Below, in pieces: positions 23,270 through 34,879 of a DNA stretch of 64,000 nucleotides (its first letter is position 1; each line of letters begins with the position of its first letter). Made by a program: the position numbers and the translations under genes. Below the pieces are notes generated by a model that was given only the letters and a program-made list of their open reading frames with translations, did no database searches and was not told where the DNA came from. The stretch is taken from positions 10,485,464-10,549,463 of the forward strand of contig CM049320.1 of assembly GCA_026874595.1 (NCBI GenBank), in the 5' to 3' direction. This DNA is from Sipunculus nudus (Eukaryota > Annelida > Sipuncula > Golfingiida > Sipunculidae).

Positions 23270-24470
23270 AACCTTTCCCCGTCGCCTGTCCGTCCGTCCA
23301 TCTAACCATCCGTCAAAATTATTAGTATTATTCAGGGATGAACCCCGAAATTAGGTCACTCTGACCTATATTCTGCTAACTATAGGCTATAAACAAGATT
23401 TTCGCACACTGAAAGACAGACTTTTTGTGCAGTTCCATTTGGCTGAACAACATTTTGTTTTGGTTGATTTTTTTAAAATAATTTCCTCATCTAAACATTC
23501 AAGACTATCTGCTTGGAAATTTTGATCTGTATTAAGTCAGTATTCTTCGGGCTGTTTGGCCGTTGATTGCAATAGTTGATGATAATATGTGTTTGCATGA
23601 ATTTCTTAGCTTAGGGTTTTATTTTGGTCATTTAACTTATAGCTACGTACGCCGCAGGTAGCACAACCTGTGGCCACCTGTTTCCATAGAGATGATCACA
23701 AATTTTACAATATTGTGGGTATAATTTTCTGTGAACAATGTATCAATATAAGTTGCAAGGGGCAAAATGATCTTTTCAACATCTTAATACTTAAGTCATA
23801 TAATATTTAAAAATTGAATTTTTTTTATGACGGTTATCTATTCTTTAAAGTAACTAGAATTAAATGAGTAAAATTAGTCTTCATTTTGGAACATTTAGGG
23901 ATAAAAATCATTGTATATTGTCGTATTTTTAGTTTTTTTCTGCGTTTGCTTTAAAAAATGTTCATAATGTGCATAAAGAAATATATGAATGGTTATGAGA
24001 TACACTGTAAGCGTATACAGACACATGTTTGTATTATGTGACCAAAAGTGTAGGTAAGCTTTAGGTGGTGCCAGTTATGTCGACCTATTTTCTGGGAGCA
24101 CAATTACCAGCAATATTCCACAATTTCTAAATGGTATGTACATTAAAGCTGTATGTTGCACCATTTAAGCTAGACTACGGCAGAAATGGTATTTCTTGTT
24201 TCACCGTGTTATTTCGTTCTAGTTTACCAACTATATATCAGGCAAAATAATTACATGAAGAAAAAAAACCTCTGGGTCACTTGCTGAAAATAACAAACAA
24301 CAGCTATTGATGTGATGCTTAGCAGAGCAGAAATTATAACCATTAGACCTGTGATGTTCAAATTAATAAGCAGATAGGTTATGGTTAACCCCAAATTAGG
24401 GCACCGTGACCCATTTTTCTGTGCTTTTAGTTGTGTGTCAGATTCAGTTGAGGGTCATGGCCCATGACAG
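23270..24470 (+). repeat. Degenerate element of the 'gtccgtccgt' class
   Basis: It opens with 'cctgtccgtccgtccatc' (23287-23304) and closes with 'cagttgagggtcatggcccatgac' (about 24437-24460). The same pair of ends is found, better preserved, at 24994-26228. 'aaccccgaaattaggtcac' near 23342 recurs as 'aaccccaaattagggcacc' near 24388, suggesting internal repetition. No protein-coding character. Confidence 0.4.
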
Positions 24471-24990
24471 GGGTATGTTTTGGAAACCACGTTAATTCAC
24501 GATTGTGGCAAAGAAGATATTGGGTCGATATCAATTGGAATTAAAATATATCATCTTTTTAAAAATTCCCAAGTATTTCAATAAAAAAAGTCTTACATTT
24601 AAGACGCAAGGAAAGCACGTACAACGAATATAACGTACCGTTCCTGACGTACAGTGCTGTTAATTTAATTCCCACAAGAACGCTGGAGAACTCGACCTGC
24701 GCAAAATATGTTCACTTTGTCTGATTTAATTATCGTCATCAGCACCAGTGATATTAAGAGGTAACTTCATGCCACATCTCGAGGCTTCGTTTATATAACA
24801 GTTCATTTCCTAGATCATTCCTAGCAGTGCGTGGAGTCCGACCAGTTTGTCTGGGGTGTTGCTCCAACATCATGAAAGCTTTAAGTATTAAAAGTACAAC
24901 TCGATAACTCGAGTCACTCGAAATGAGTACTCGAGTACAAAATTAGGACTTGTGTACACTTTGCGGCAGCCTGTGACTCAAACGTCGTTT
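24471..24990. other. Gene-free stretch
   Basis: Sequence between two related repeat elements; nothing recognised. Confidence 0.35.
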
Positions 24991-24993
24991 TTA

Positions 24994-26228
24994 GCTCAGC
25001 TGACTGAAAGTCATCTGAGCTATAGCGATCACTCTTCGTCCGTCGTCCGTCTGTCTGGCCGTCCGTCCGTCCGTTAACAGGGCACAAATCGTAACCGCTG
25101 GACCTGGAATCTTCTAACTTGACATCCAGGGAGGTCCATGAAAAATCTCCTTGGAAACCTGAAAGTAGGTCTCTGTTACTTATATTCTCCCACTTATGGG
25201 TCTCGTAAGTACCCCCCCCCCCTTCCAGAATAATAAAAAAAATTGACACAAAAGCTCAAGTATCTGAATAGCTACTACATTGATTCCCATGATTCTTTGC
25301 ATGAATATTGATCATGAAGTGTTGCATCAGTTTCTGCAAACTGGTGGCGCAACCTGTATTTTTTTCTAATTTTTACGAATCCTTTTTCTCTATTTTTGAT
25401 ACCTTCAAAGAAGCTGTCATCTGTTTACAGGGCACAATTCGTAACCGCTGGAACTGGAATGTTCTAACTTGACATCAAGGGAGGTCCATGAAAAGTCTCT
25501 GTGGAAACATGAAATTAGATCTCTGTTAGCCATATCCTGCAAGCTATGGGGCTCGTAAGTACTCCACAAAATAATTAAAAATTTGATACAAAAGTTTCAG
25601 TATCTGAATAACGAATGCATTGAACATCATGATTCTTTGCATGAATATTGATCACGGAGTGTTCCATAAGTTTCTGCAAATTGGTGGTGCCACCTGTATT
25701 TTTTTCCAATTTTTACGAATTACTTTGTCTATTTGTGATACCTTCAAAGAAGCTGTCATCTATAAACAGGGCACAAATCGTAACCGCTGGAAATGGAATG
25801 TTCTAACTTGACATCAAGGGAGGTCCATAAAAAGTCTTTAAGGAAACCTGAAATAAGGTCTCTGTTACCCTTACCCTCTGAGCTATTGGGCTCGCAAGTA
25901 TCCCCGAGAATAATTATAAAATTGATACAAAAGCTCCAGTATCTGAATAACTAATGAATTGATAGACATGATTCTTTGGATACATATTTATCATGGAGTG
26001 TTTCATCGGTTCCTACAGACCGGTGACACGACCTGTATTTTTTCAATTTTTTTTTCTATTTATGAGACCTTCAAATGAAGTGTTCATCTGTCAAAAAGCT
26101 TCCTGTCTCCAATTTCTAAGGACTTTTCACAAAATTTATGATTTTTTTTGCACTCTGGAAGTCACTTTGGTCATTGTTCAAAGTTCCTTAGTTCAGCTGA
26201 GTGTCATGGCCCACGGGCCTCTAGTTTT
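24994..26228 (+). repeat. Element with three tandem units of about 345 bp
   Basis: It opens with 'tagctcagctgactgaaag', then 'tcatctgagctatagcgatc' (arms AGCTCAG and CTGAGCT form a hairpin) and a gtccgtccg-rich stretch. Three units follow, each starting near 'cagggcacaaatcgtaaccg' (about 25077, 25429, 25768) and containing 'ttctaacttgacatc', 'gaggtccat' and 'ctctgtta'. It closes with 'cagctgagtgtcatggccca' and 'cgggcctctagtt'. It shares its architecture with 4154-4995: hairpin or inverted ends, a gtcc-rich leader, and a tandem array of diverging units. This points to a class of repeat-carrying elements, not a gene. Confidence 0.7.
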
Positions 26229-26263
26229 ATTAACTGAAGACGTCTGGGTGACAATACAGGTTT

Positions 26264-26665
26264 TAGGGTTCGGATCATTTCTAGTACATGCAGATGTGCA
26301 CGCCATTTCTAACAGTTCTTTTTCATTTTCGTCTGCTAGTTGAATTGTCACTTTCCCGAGGTAAGACAAAAAGTGACATTATTATGTTAGAAAAAATAAT
26401 AAATATTACATTCACGGTTGACTTATTAATAAGGAGGCTGGTTTTACTCTGGAAGTTTGTCTCTCCGTACATTATTACGGCTTGACAGCAGAAACTGCGG
26501 TAGCCCAAACTGCTTCAAATTTCCGTTCTCGCGCTAGGGTAACCATCACAAATTTTGTATAACAACAGTTTTTCTCCATTATTTAGAAAATAATAAGTGA
26601 TCATATAAGCCTCTGATGTCAAATACTATCACACAGCAAATATTTAAATCGACCCTTAGAATTGG
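26264..26665 (+). repeat. Dispersed ~400-bp repeat, forward copy
   Basis: Matches 40729-41145 in inverse orientation across its length. Shared blocks include 'tagggttcggatc' versus 'gatcctaaccct', 'cgccatttctaaca', 'cattttcgtctgct', 'cacggttgactta', 'gaggctggttttactc', 'ggaagtttgtctctc' and 'cacacagcaaatat'. The block ends at 'cgaccctt' in one copy and 'aagggtccga' in the other. No open frame is shared, so it is probably an old mobile element of unknown type. Confidence 0.7.
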
Positions 26666-26869
26666 TGTTCTAATATGACTTGTATCATGACTCGCACGCC
26701 CCTATCAGTTTATTTTTAAAAGGTCTGAATGTCATGTTGTCATAGCTAGTTTACGCCTGACTTTACATGTTAATCCGCATAATAATGGAAACTTGATGAC
26801 ATTCATTATTTATTCGCTATCAAAGGACTTTGCGTGTGTGCTGCTGGCATAGTTAAGCCTAATAAGTCA

Positions 26870-27332
26870 CAACACTTACATAAGACAGGTCTACGACAGA
26901 AAATTGGGAAAATTTCTAGGATAGTCGTGGGTGTGTCGTACGAAGTTCTGGTGCTTTGCGACGGAAAAAAACCAACGGAGACCCTTGTCGTAGAATTTTG
27001 AGCATGTTTAATTTTCTTCAGCGTCATAGGTTATTCTTTATGTCAAGTGGACCTCGTAGGTCTGTTGTATGATGCCTTACGACTATGTTACGATAAATCT
27101 ACGACTTTCGCACGATTTCTTTTTGGTTATCTGAGGCCCTACGAATTGTAGGGCTTTCCTACGACAGCCCAACGATTGCCGCAAGTTCTACATATGACGG
27201 CCCTACGAATGGTCTACCGTTGTAGGTCATTCCTGCGACCGTGGTGGGTTTGTCTTTAAAGCGTGAGTCACATTCATTGCATAACACATATACAACAGGT
27301 CTACGACAGAAAAATGGGGATTATTTTTCTTT
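26870..27332. repeat. TACGA/TCGTA-rich block
   Basis: The pentamer TACGA or its inverse occurs far more often than expected, for example 'tctacgacag', 'tcgtacga', 'ctacgaattgtag', 'cctacgacag' and 'cctacgaatgg'. 'acaggtctacgacagaaaa' appears both near 26885 and near 27295. Clustered short motifs in both orientations resemble subterminal binding repeats of a DNA transposon, but I could not define ends. Confidence 0.45.
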
Positions 27333-27813
27333 TGTATTACAAACCATCGACCACCGCATGACATGAAACCTATATTTTATATGTGAACGCTTCCAGGAAA
27401 TTATAAAAAAACTCTCCAAAACCTACGAAGGATCCATCTGTCGTAGCCCTGCTGAAATCGTACCACAGTCAAAATCGTAAGTTGTTTGTTTTGTATTACG
27501 ACCATCGACCACCGCGTGACATGAAAAATATATTTTATATGTGAACGCTTCCAGGAAATTATCCCAAAAAAACTCTCCAAAACCTACGAAGGATCCATCT
27601 GTCGTAGCCCTGCTGAAATCGTACCACAGTCAAAATCGCAAGTTGTTTGTTTTGTATTACGACCATCGACCACCGCGTGACATGAAAAATATATTTTATA
27701 TGTGAACGCTTCCAGGAAATTATCAAAAAAACTCTCCAAAACTTACGAAGGATCCATCTGTCGTAGCCCTGCTGAAATCGTACCGCAGTCAAAATCGTAA
27801 GTTGTTTGTGACT
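27333..27813 (+). repeat. Three tandem units of about 160 bp
   Basis: Units start at 'tgtattac' (27333, 27492, 27653) and share 'catcgaccaccgc', 'tatattttatatgtgaacgc', 'ttccaggaaatta', 'aactctccaaaac', 'acgaaggatccatctgtcg', 'tagccctgctgaaatcgtac' and 'cagtcaaaatcg'. Units two and three are nearly identical, so the expansion is recent; unit one is more diverged. Minus-strand frames across it are products of the repetition. Confidence 0.9.
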
Positions 27814-28905
27814 TAAAATTAGCACTGTTAACTTGACACTTGATCTTAATGCAGATATCATATGATGCGTTGAAAGAGTATTGATCAATAATTAATTATT
27901 ATGACCGTGTTCAGTACTTCTTTCCCTTTGCTGTATGGAAATAGTTCTGCTATACCAATTAGTCATCGATCAGACATGCATTCTTTGGACGGACCTTTGG
28001 TCAGTGGCACATCAGGCCTACTTATACAACATTTTCTACTTAACGTCTGCAGACACAGTGGTGGCTTTCAATTTAATACCACTAATCCCAAGCCATTTTT
28101 TTTTAAATCCAAACTGAATTTGCAAAAGAAACATTGCTTTAAAGCAAAAACTAAGCTTTGAGCATGTTTAACAAAATATCGAAAATATTGATCATTGAAA
28201 ACTGTTTCGGGATACGCAATATGTGATTGATTCACCATTTCGCGATATACTGATATATCGATTATATCGCACACCCGTTGTGATAAGATGACACTAAATT
28301 AAGGTCACAGAAAAAAATTTTAATTTGAAGGGATTTATAGTCCGAAAAGAAGAGTTTGATGATTTTGAGTAGACTTTCGTTCTATTTAATTCAATTCCTT
28401 TGCTGGAAGAAATAATAAACCATTAAAACGGTAATTTGTATACGTATATTTCTTCTGTAGATGATCCTCATTTATTTTTATTTTCATTGATGTCATGACA
28501 AAAGATATTAAAACCCAAGTCTTGTTATACCCCTTGAACAGGAGAGGCCAAAGTATGATCCCCTCACTGTCTGCTTGGAACGAAATGCTAGTTCCTCTGT
28601 GGTAATCACATTATCATGTGTATATAATTGTATTTTCTGTATTCTCAAGAGTATGCTGGAATAGCCTGTTTCATAGAACACATCGCCATCTTAATTATAA
28701 TGCTTCTTAGAGAGTATATACAAATATTTTCAAACATATAATAAGCATACAAAAACATATGAATTTTAACCCTCGATTCTGGAATAGTGTTCCAAAGCCA
28801 CTGAAGAACTGTGAATAGGCGAGACCTTCTGTGCACTCACTTAGTTTTTGGGCCACATTCCCAGATTCATTCGTGCATAAGTGACCGCACATTTGTAAAT
28901 ATTTT
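27814..28905. other. Gene-free stretch
   Basis: No exon, RNA gene or repeat recognised. Confidence 0.4.
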
Positions 28906-28911
28906 TGATGA

Positions 28912-29104
28912 TGGTCCAGAATCCAGAGAACATCCTTGATCAACAACAAAATCTTCCTTGGCTCCGACTTCCCGAATTCCCTGAAAACTTCAAAAGAATC
29001 CGTTCATGATTACGTGAGTTATGTTTTGAATAAACACAAACACACACAAACACAAATAATCAAACGGGAATGAAAACATACCCTCCTGGCGGAGGCAATA
29101 GGCC
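28912..29104 (-). mobile_element. 'GCCTCCGCCAGGAGGGTA' MITE, truncated copy
   Basis: On the minus strand it starts 'attgcctccgccaggagggt' (about 29077-29096), then 'tttcattcccgtttg', a GT-rich run, 'atcatgaacgg' and 'ttttcagggaattcggga'. These blocks match the better-preserved copy at 60533-60762. The second terminal repeat is missing here. Confidence 0.7.
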
Positions 29105-29536
29105 TTTGACACCTGGGTCAGTGCTGAAACACCGGTAACAAAGACACATCTCTACTTCATCAGATAATGTATCATAATGACAAGTTGCCCCGGGGGAAAA
29201 TTCCAGGTGTGGCAAGGCGGTGCCTCTATATTAGTGGTAATTAACAGAACAAATCATTCGTTATCTCAGCGGCAACACCTGACGTACGTTAGTACATTTC
29301 AACACGTCTGCAATATAGTACAGTCGAACAGAACAGAAGTTTATTTAGTAGATATGCCTCAGACTCAAAGTTCCAATCTCTGGGGTTTTATCATTCAGTC
29401 ATACAATTTATGATTTTATTTAGTGCTAAGTAACAGGTATTTTTAAATAAATACCAAATGTATCTATTTTGCCCTCATAAGTAAACATGAGTGAGCATAA
29501 ATCAACCATTTATTTTCTTCGTCTCCTCAATAAAGG

Positions 29537-29540
<4 letters not shown>

Positions 29541-29606
<66 letters not shown>
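29541..29606. repeat. (AT)n microsatellite
   Basis: About 66 bp of uninterrupted TA dinucleotides. Confidence 0.95.
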
Positions 29607-29608
<2 letters not shown>

Positions 29609-31078
29609 CAGCAAATTTTGTTATTTATGATATTGGATAGCCTAATTAAAGAATGTTAAGAAATGTTTCTCACATGGAAAATGTAAGTCTTGTCTTACTT
29701 ATTTTTTTTTCCTCAGATTTGCATATAAATTACATTCTTGCATTAAGTGAGATTCATCCTCAACAATATTGTATCCAAGATATGAAAAATCTTTACAGCT
29801 AATTCGTGAATAGAACACCGAAGTTTGGTTAGTGTTGTACGATGTTTATGAGTAGGATTGTATAAAAATTCCTTCTTGTGTAGAGGAATATTATTTCATG
29901 ACCCCATTGATCAGGGAAAGATCCCTTATTGACAAAAAAATAATTAAAGTATATAATAAGGCAAAATAATTTCTAAAAGTGACTAAATATTGTGCACCTG
30001 TATTTCATCTGGTCAAAGAATTTTCCGCTGTGCATTTGTGTTCTTATTTCTCGTGTTGTTTTCAGTTACCTGATCCACATACATGGTCACTGTTCAAGTT
30101 GTTTCTAAAGTACATGTCAGCCATAATTGAAAATTCTTCCTTTACTTCATACTTATTTCACTTAATTAAATTCTAAACAATTAAACCATTAGAGTTTCAA
30201 ATGTTACTTTATCATTATCATTATTATTTTTATTATAACTTTCGCTGATACTATGTTTTCAGCCGATTTTCGCCTCCACCGCCTGGGTTCGTTTCTGGAG
30301 AACTCTGAAATCGTTGGATTGTATTGTATTGGATTGTAAAATTGGAATTATTATAGGATGACATAGGAACTGGTGCTTGACAAAGATTGCTGGCATCACC
30401 TAAAAACGTTTTTACATGGTGTCCATTTATTCGTCTATTCTTTCATCTCAGTGCTGGTTTTTTGTATCAACCTGAAATAGCGTACATCCATAGATCTTGG
30501 ATATATTTATCTCGTAACAAAGACTAGTGGTTCAAACCTACAACCGTTTTCATGTGACGTCCATCCGTGTGTCGGTTTTGAGTGAAAACCACACATCTGT
30601 CTCACACAAGCATGTCTACATGGTGTGACGTATCACCCTGGAATCCTGTATGTGTACAAACTGTAAATTGCCTTATTTTATACACAAGACTGTTACCTCC
30701 ACCTACAATACTGTTTTTGCGTCTGGCGACCCGTAGGTCTTGGGATACTTCGGCTTCTCTGATGTCAAAAATATTGAGTGCACGCAGATCGCCTTAGGAG
30801 ACGTTCGGTGCCTTACTTAACCCCTATAATTGGCTGAATACACATAGTCGCTTGTCGACCAGCCATATATCGCTTTAGCACAACCTCCCAAACCGAGACT
30901 TGATTTTGTCGTTTCGCCCGCCGCCGAGCGAGCTATCGATTCTTTGTGGACAGATTAAACGTCGTGATATAAAAAAAAGAGTTCATTCCGTGGCCTGTTT
31001 TTGGACCACTTTTGACATGAGTAAATACGTCATAGTGAAAGCAAACTTTGATGTATTCCCAGAAGTCATAATTTTGGA
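29607..31078. other. Gene-free stretch
   Basis: Mostly AT-rich; no exon recognised. Confidence 0.4.
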
Positions 31079-31079
31079 T

Positions 31080-31345
31080 AAAATATTTATTTTCGCAAAT
31101 AAGTAATAATCCTTCGGAGTGATCGAATTCCTTCCGTCGTTGATTATTTTTGGTTCATATAGAAATAGGCTATTTTGGCTTGTTTGTACAATCTATGAAA
31201 CCAGTTGAATCGTCGTAGATTATTTATTTTCGTAAATGAATGATAATCCGTCGGCGTAATCGAATTCCTTCCGTCGTTGATTATTTTTGGTTCATATAGA
31301 AATAGGCTATTTTGGCTTGTTTGTACAATCTATGGAATCGGTTCG
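31080..31345 (+). repeat. 137-bp tandem duplication
   Basis: 'cgaattccttccgtcgttga' occurs at 31124 and 31261. Identity continues through 'ttatttttggttcatataga', 'aataggctattttggcttg' and 'tttgtacaatctatg'. The left part ('ttttcgcaaataagtaataa' versus 'ttttcgtaaatgaatgataa') is more diverged, so the unit is about 137 bp present twice. Confidence 0.9.
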
Positions 31346-31646
31346 CCTCGTCAGCCATTTTAAGAAGACATACACTACACGAGGAGCAATCATCTTACAC
31401 ACACACAGAGATTTAGAAATACGCGTGTGAGTTTGATTTCATGGGTGTATTTTCAGCTTATATTAAAAGTGTCGACACGCTTTATGCTGACAATATTGTA
31501 TAAAAACTATGTCAAACAAAGAGCTGGATTAAATTATACATTCCTAAAAACAAGGGTAGATGACAAAGATAAAGCGCCAATGTAACACAAATGAATATTT
31601 AAAAGGTAATCTCTTTCTGAAAGCTTCGCTGAAGTAACAACCTTCC

Positions 31647-31688
31647 CCCCCCCCCCCCCCCCCCCCCCCACACACACACATACACCAC
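31647..31688. repeat. Poly-C tract running into (CA)n
   Basis: A run of more than twenty C residues is followed directly by CACACACACA and 'tacaccaccaccatcatt'. It is the longest of many G/C homopolymers in the window. Confidence 0.95.
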
Positions 31689-32604
31689 CACCATCATTAA
31701 AATAGAAAGGTGAAGGCTTCGGTAAAAATCTCAAGAAGAAAAAAAATCTTTTAACTAATCTAATCAGTCTCACGTGATAGTCATGTGACCTTGCATGTTG
31801 CAACCATATTCATCTCACTGCGTTACAGATTTCAAATCAGTATCTTTGGAAAAATCACTAATATATCCTTGGTGACACTATTTTTTTAATATGTAATACA
31901 GTAAATAAACTAAACATAATACGATCAAAACAGGTACAAATATAAAAAATGAACAAATAAAGTCAATATCAGTGATCAATAAGGCAACGACCATAAGGGG
32001 AAATATGCACCATAATTATTGAATAAACAAATTTTTAAAATGAATATTTTATATTCATATATCTCAGATGTCTGCTTAACTCGTTTTCTTTTCATTATAA
32101 GTGTATAGTTTGCTTGTGCATTTTGAAGAAAAAACACAGCTGGCACCGGTAACGAAACAGATTAGTTCAGGAGGCACAGGTTTGCACGTGTGAAGAGGAT
32201 ACAAGTAGGTATAAGTGTATTGAAACCAAGTTATCTCAGACTGCTGGAGGAGAAAAGTGATAATACATGTGCTGAGTCAGGTCCAAGATTTATATTAGCG
32301 AAACAACGCTATAAATTCTGGTCCTTTGGTACAGCTTACCAGGTGTTTAGTTTTCAGTTAATTTGAAATACCAGCCAGTTTATCCTTTACTTGATAGACA
32401 TACGGAACCTGCATGGGTGCTCAATCCATGAAAATTCAAACGGTCTCTTGGTAAAACGTTTGTTTTGAAATAATAAAAATAATAAAGATAATAATGATAT
32501 GAAACGTTAATGTCCCAATTCTATCGACACACCCTATGATATTTAACTGTGTGAATATAAAAAAGAATAACCCTCAAACGTCTCTAAAAGTCCAAAACAC
32601 ACTA
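31689..32604. other. Gene-free stretch
   Basis: AT-rich; no feature recognised. Confidence 0.4.
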
Positions 32605-32605
32605 T

Positions 32606-32987
32606 TAAAGCGGCGTTTACCAGGCGCGCGGTACGCGGTATGCGGATTGCGGCAGTGGAACACGGTATGCGGAATGCGGTGCAGATTCGGGTGGGGCATT
32701 TTTTTATCGGGCGGCCGGTAAAGCACTGCTAAATACATCAACCTGGCTGATTTACCATTTACCTCTGTGGGCTATGCTGATATAATATAGATCACGTCCG
32801 CGGTATGCGGATCCAATTCTCCCCTGGGAATTCCATTTTACCGCATGTTTCATGCCACATATCGCATGCCGCATACCGCGGACCCGTTAAACGCTTTATG
32901 ATAAAATTACTGAGCGAAAAAAAATTTCGCACACCGAGTACCGCTTATCGCATACCGCATACCGCGCGCTCGGTAAACACAGCTTTA
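32606..32987. mobile_element. MITE with long inverted ends rich in CGGTATGCGG
   Basis: The left end 'taaagcggcgtttaccaggc' plus 'gcgcggtacgcggtatgcgg' is matched at the right by the inverse of 'ccgcataccgcgcgct' plus 'cggtaaacacagcttta'. This gives about 33 bp of imperfect terminal inverted repeat. The motif GCGGTATGCGG/CCGCATACCGC recurs inside at about 32660, 32800, 32868 and 32950. A related left end (TTAAGCGGCGTTTACCGGGC) is present at 51818. No transposase frame; a clear target-site duplication was not found. Confidence 0.7.
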
Positions 32988-33250
32988 CGCGCGCGTCACA
33001 TGACCACGGTAAAACACACAAACGGGGCCTACAACCCGCACGGCATGCGTCAGAGATAGGATGACATTGTTCAAACGGGCTCCTCTCGTGCATTTGGCTG
33101 AAAGTAAGTCTTGGTAGAATATACAAATACGGTTATCATGTTGTGTTTGTTGTCCAGATTACTTATTATTCCATTCGCGATTGAACTCTTTCAATGCTGT
33201 TAACGATACATATATTTATGTTGCTTTGTTGCATGTTTCCCGTGCATATA

Positions 33251-33408
33251 TTGTTACGGGGTGACATAAAAGCGGACCGAACTGTCTCGCTAGTGAAGCT
33301 TGCTTTTCTAGCGAAGCGGTTGGGACGCCGGACTTGTGCGCCACCGTTATGGGTTCGAATCCCGGATCGGCCTAGGATTTTCCCATCATTTATTTGTCTT
33401 CGTAACAA
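33251..33408 (+). mobile_element. LTR-like element with internal tRNA-like sequence, copy 1
   Basis: The segment begins TTGTTACG and ends CGTAACAA, a perfect 8-bp inverted repeat containing the TG...CA ends typical of LTRs. Inside are a 12-bp hairpin (33288-33299 with 33302-33313, ten of twelve paired), an A-box-like TAGCGAAGCGGTTGG (33310-33324) and a B box GGTTCGAATCC (33352-33362), as in tRNA genes. A nearly identical core lies at 42974-43129. Similarity between the copies continues for about 60 bp downstream. It could be a SINE, or an LTR of a small retroelement that captured a tRNA-like promoter. Confidence 0.65.
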
Positions 33409-34875
33409 AATGTAGACTAATGATTGTTGCCAAACTATTTATCAGAAATACCCTTGATTAGGTCATTACGACAGGAAACGACAGTTTGACGTTACATTCT
33501 CCTGCATGGAGGGAAAGCCCCTTTAAAATACGATAAACTATTAATTCCCACGCTTCAGAAGCGATTGCAGACGCTTGACGCGCGGGTAATGCTGCATTCA
33601 AACAGCAATTGATTTATAATAAAACTATTCTTTTAACAAGTAAAATATTGGTTTTATTATTGACTCAAATTGAGTGGAGTGACTTTAACATGTGATGCGC
33701 GCGCATACTAAAGTCCGTTCCACTACTAATCTGCCAATCAGCGATTCTGAATATAATGATAATAATTGCTGCCGTTCGTAGATGACGTAGCCCCCCTCCC
33801 CTGCACTTACAGGGGCAGATTCCCCCCCCCCCTTCTTTTCGATCCAAATATGAGGGAGAAAAACAGAAACAATCTACGCTTATTACCAAAAGAGAGCTTC
33901 CTAATTTGCGTCTCGCACCCTTTATTTCCCTATTTTTTTGGCAGAGGTGATAGTTTTTTAAATAAAGTGTACTGCCCCCCCCCCCCCCCACACACACACA
34001 CTTATTCGCCTGGGCCAAGGTGCCCCCACGTCTAAAGTCCTCCATCTGCGCCTGATTTCCTTTATCAACGGCCTGGACATCGTTAAAAATAATCTTTCCC
34101 ATCAACAGTGCTATATTTTATCACTTTTTTTTTTATTATTATATATGCTAATGTCCTCTTTTAAGGGTCTTCATATTAAGATAACATCAATCAATTTAAA
34201 TCTACGGAAGCGCATTCAGAGGGACAAAAGCATGACTACTAATTCATCAGCTGAAGAACAGAGCTTTATTTCTTTTGTCAGGAGCTTTCAGTAAATGATG
34301 AATTCAGCTCAAATAACGTGGCCCAGCTCCTGATGAATGTCTGCGAGGAACTGGGGTCAATAGGGAAACGCGTCCCGAGTCAAGCGTACAATGATCAAAA
34401 CGTCAATTTCACCTCCCTGTGACGTCAGTCAACGGGGACTAAAAACAACTCCTGCCAGTAAATGATACATTGTATATTTACGCATGCGCATTGACCTGGT
34501 ATGGCGTTTAAAGATGTATGGTGGCTGATGGATAAACGCCGACTTCTTGAAATGTTGTGACATTTGTCAAAGTAGTTAAAATATGACGTTTTACTCTTCT
34601 TCACGAGGTTATCGTTACAATACATCGCACTTTGTTTGCTGTTGTGTTAAAACACCATCAAATTCTATTTAGTTTGACCTACGCTGAAAAAAATGTCACA
34701 TTTTATCTATAACAGCCTAAGTAATGTTTTATATTAAAAATAAAATTTCTTTCGTCATACGTAATCAAATTATTGCACAATTGAAATACTAAATTATTAC
34801 TATTTGGGGGGGGGGGTGTGGATTATTAATGCTTGTTTAACTATGTGCTATATAAATCTGCAGTACGGTTTCGGA
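33409..34875. other. Gene-free stretch with poly-C tracts
   Basis: No exon recognised. C runs occur near 33824 and 33977 (the latter followed by CACACACA), and a G run near 34806. Frames reading these as proline or glycine strings are not genes. Confidence 0.4.
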
Positions 34876-34879
34876 CTAC

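Noticed and set aside
24914-25249. 111-aa minus-strand frame
   Set aside because: It lies across the 'gtccgtccg' leader and first unit of a tandem repeat element.
33665-34105. 146-aa minus-strand frame with a glycine run
   Set aside because: It reads through two poly-C tracts, has no recognisable domain and no splice context.
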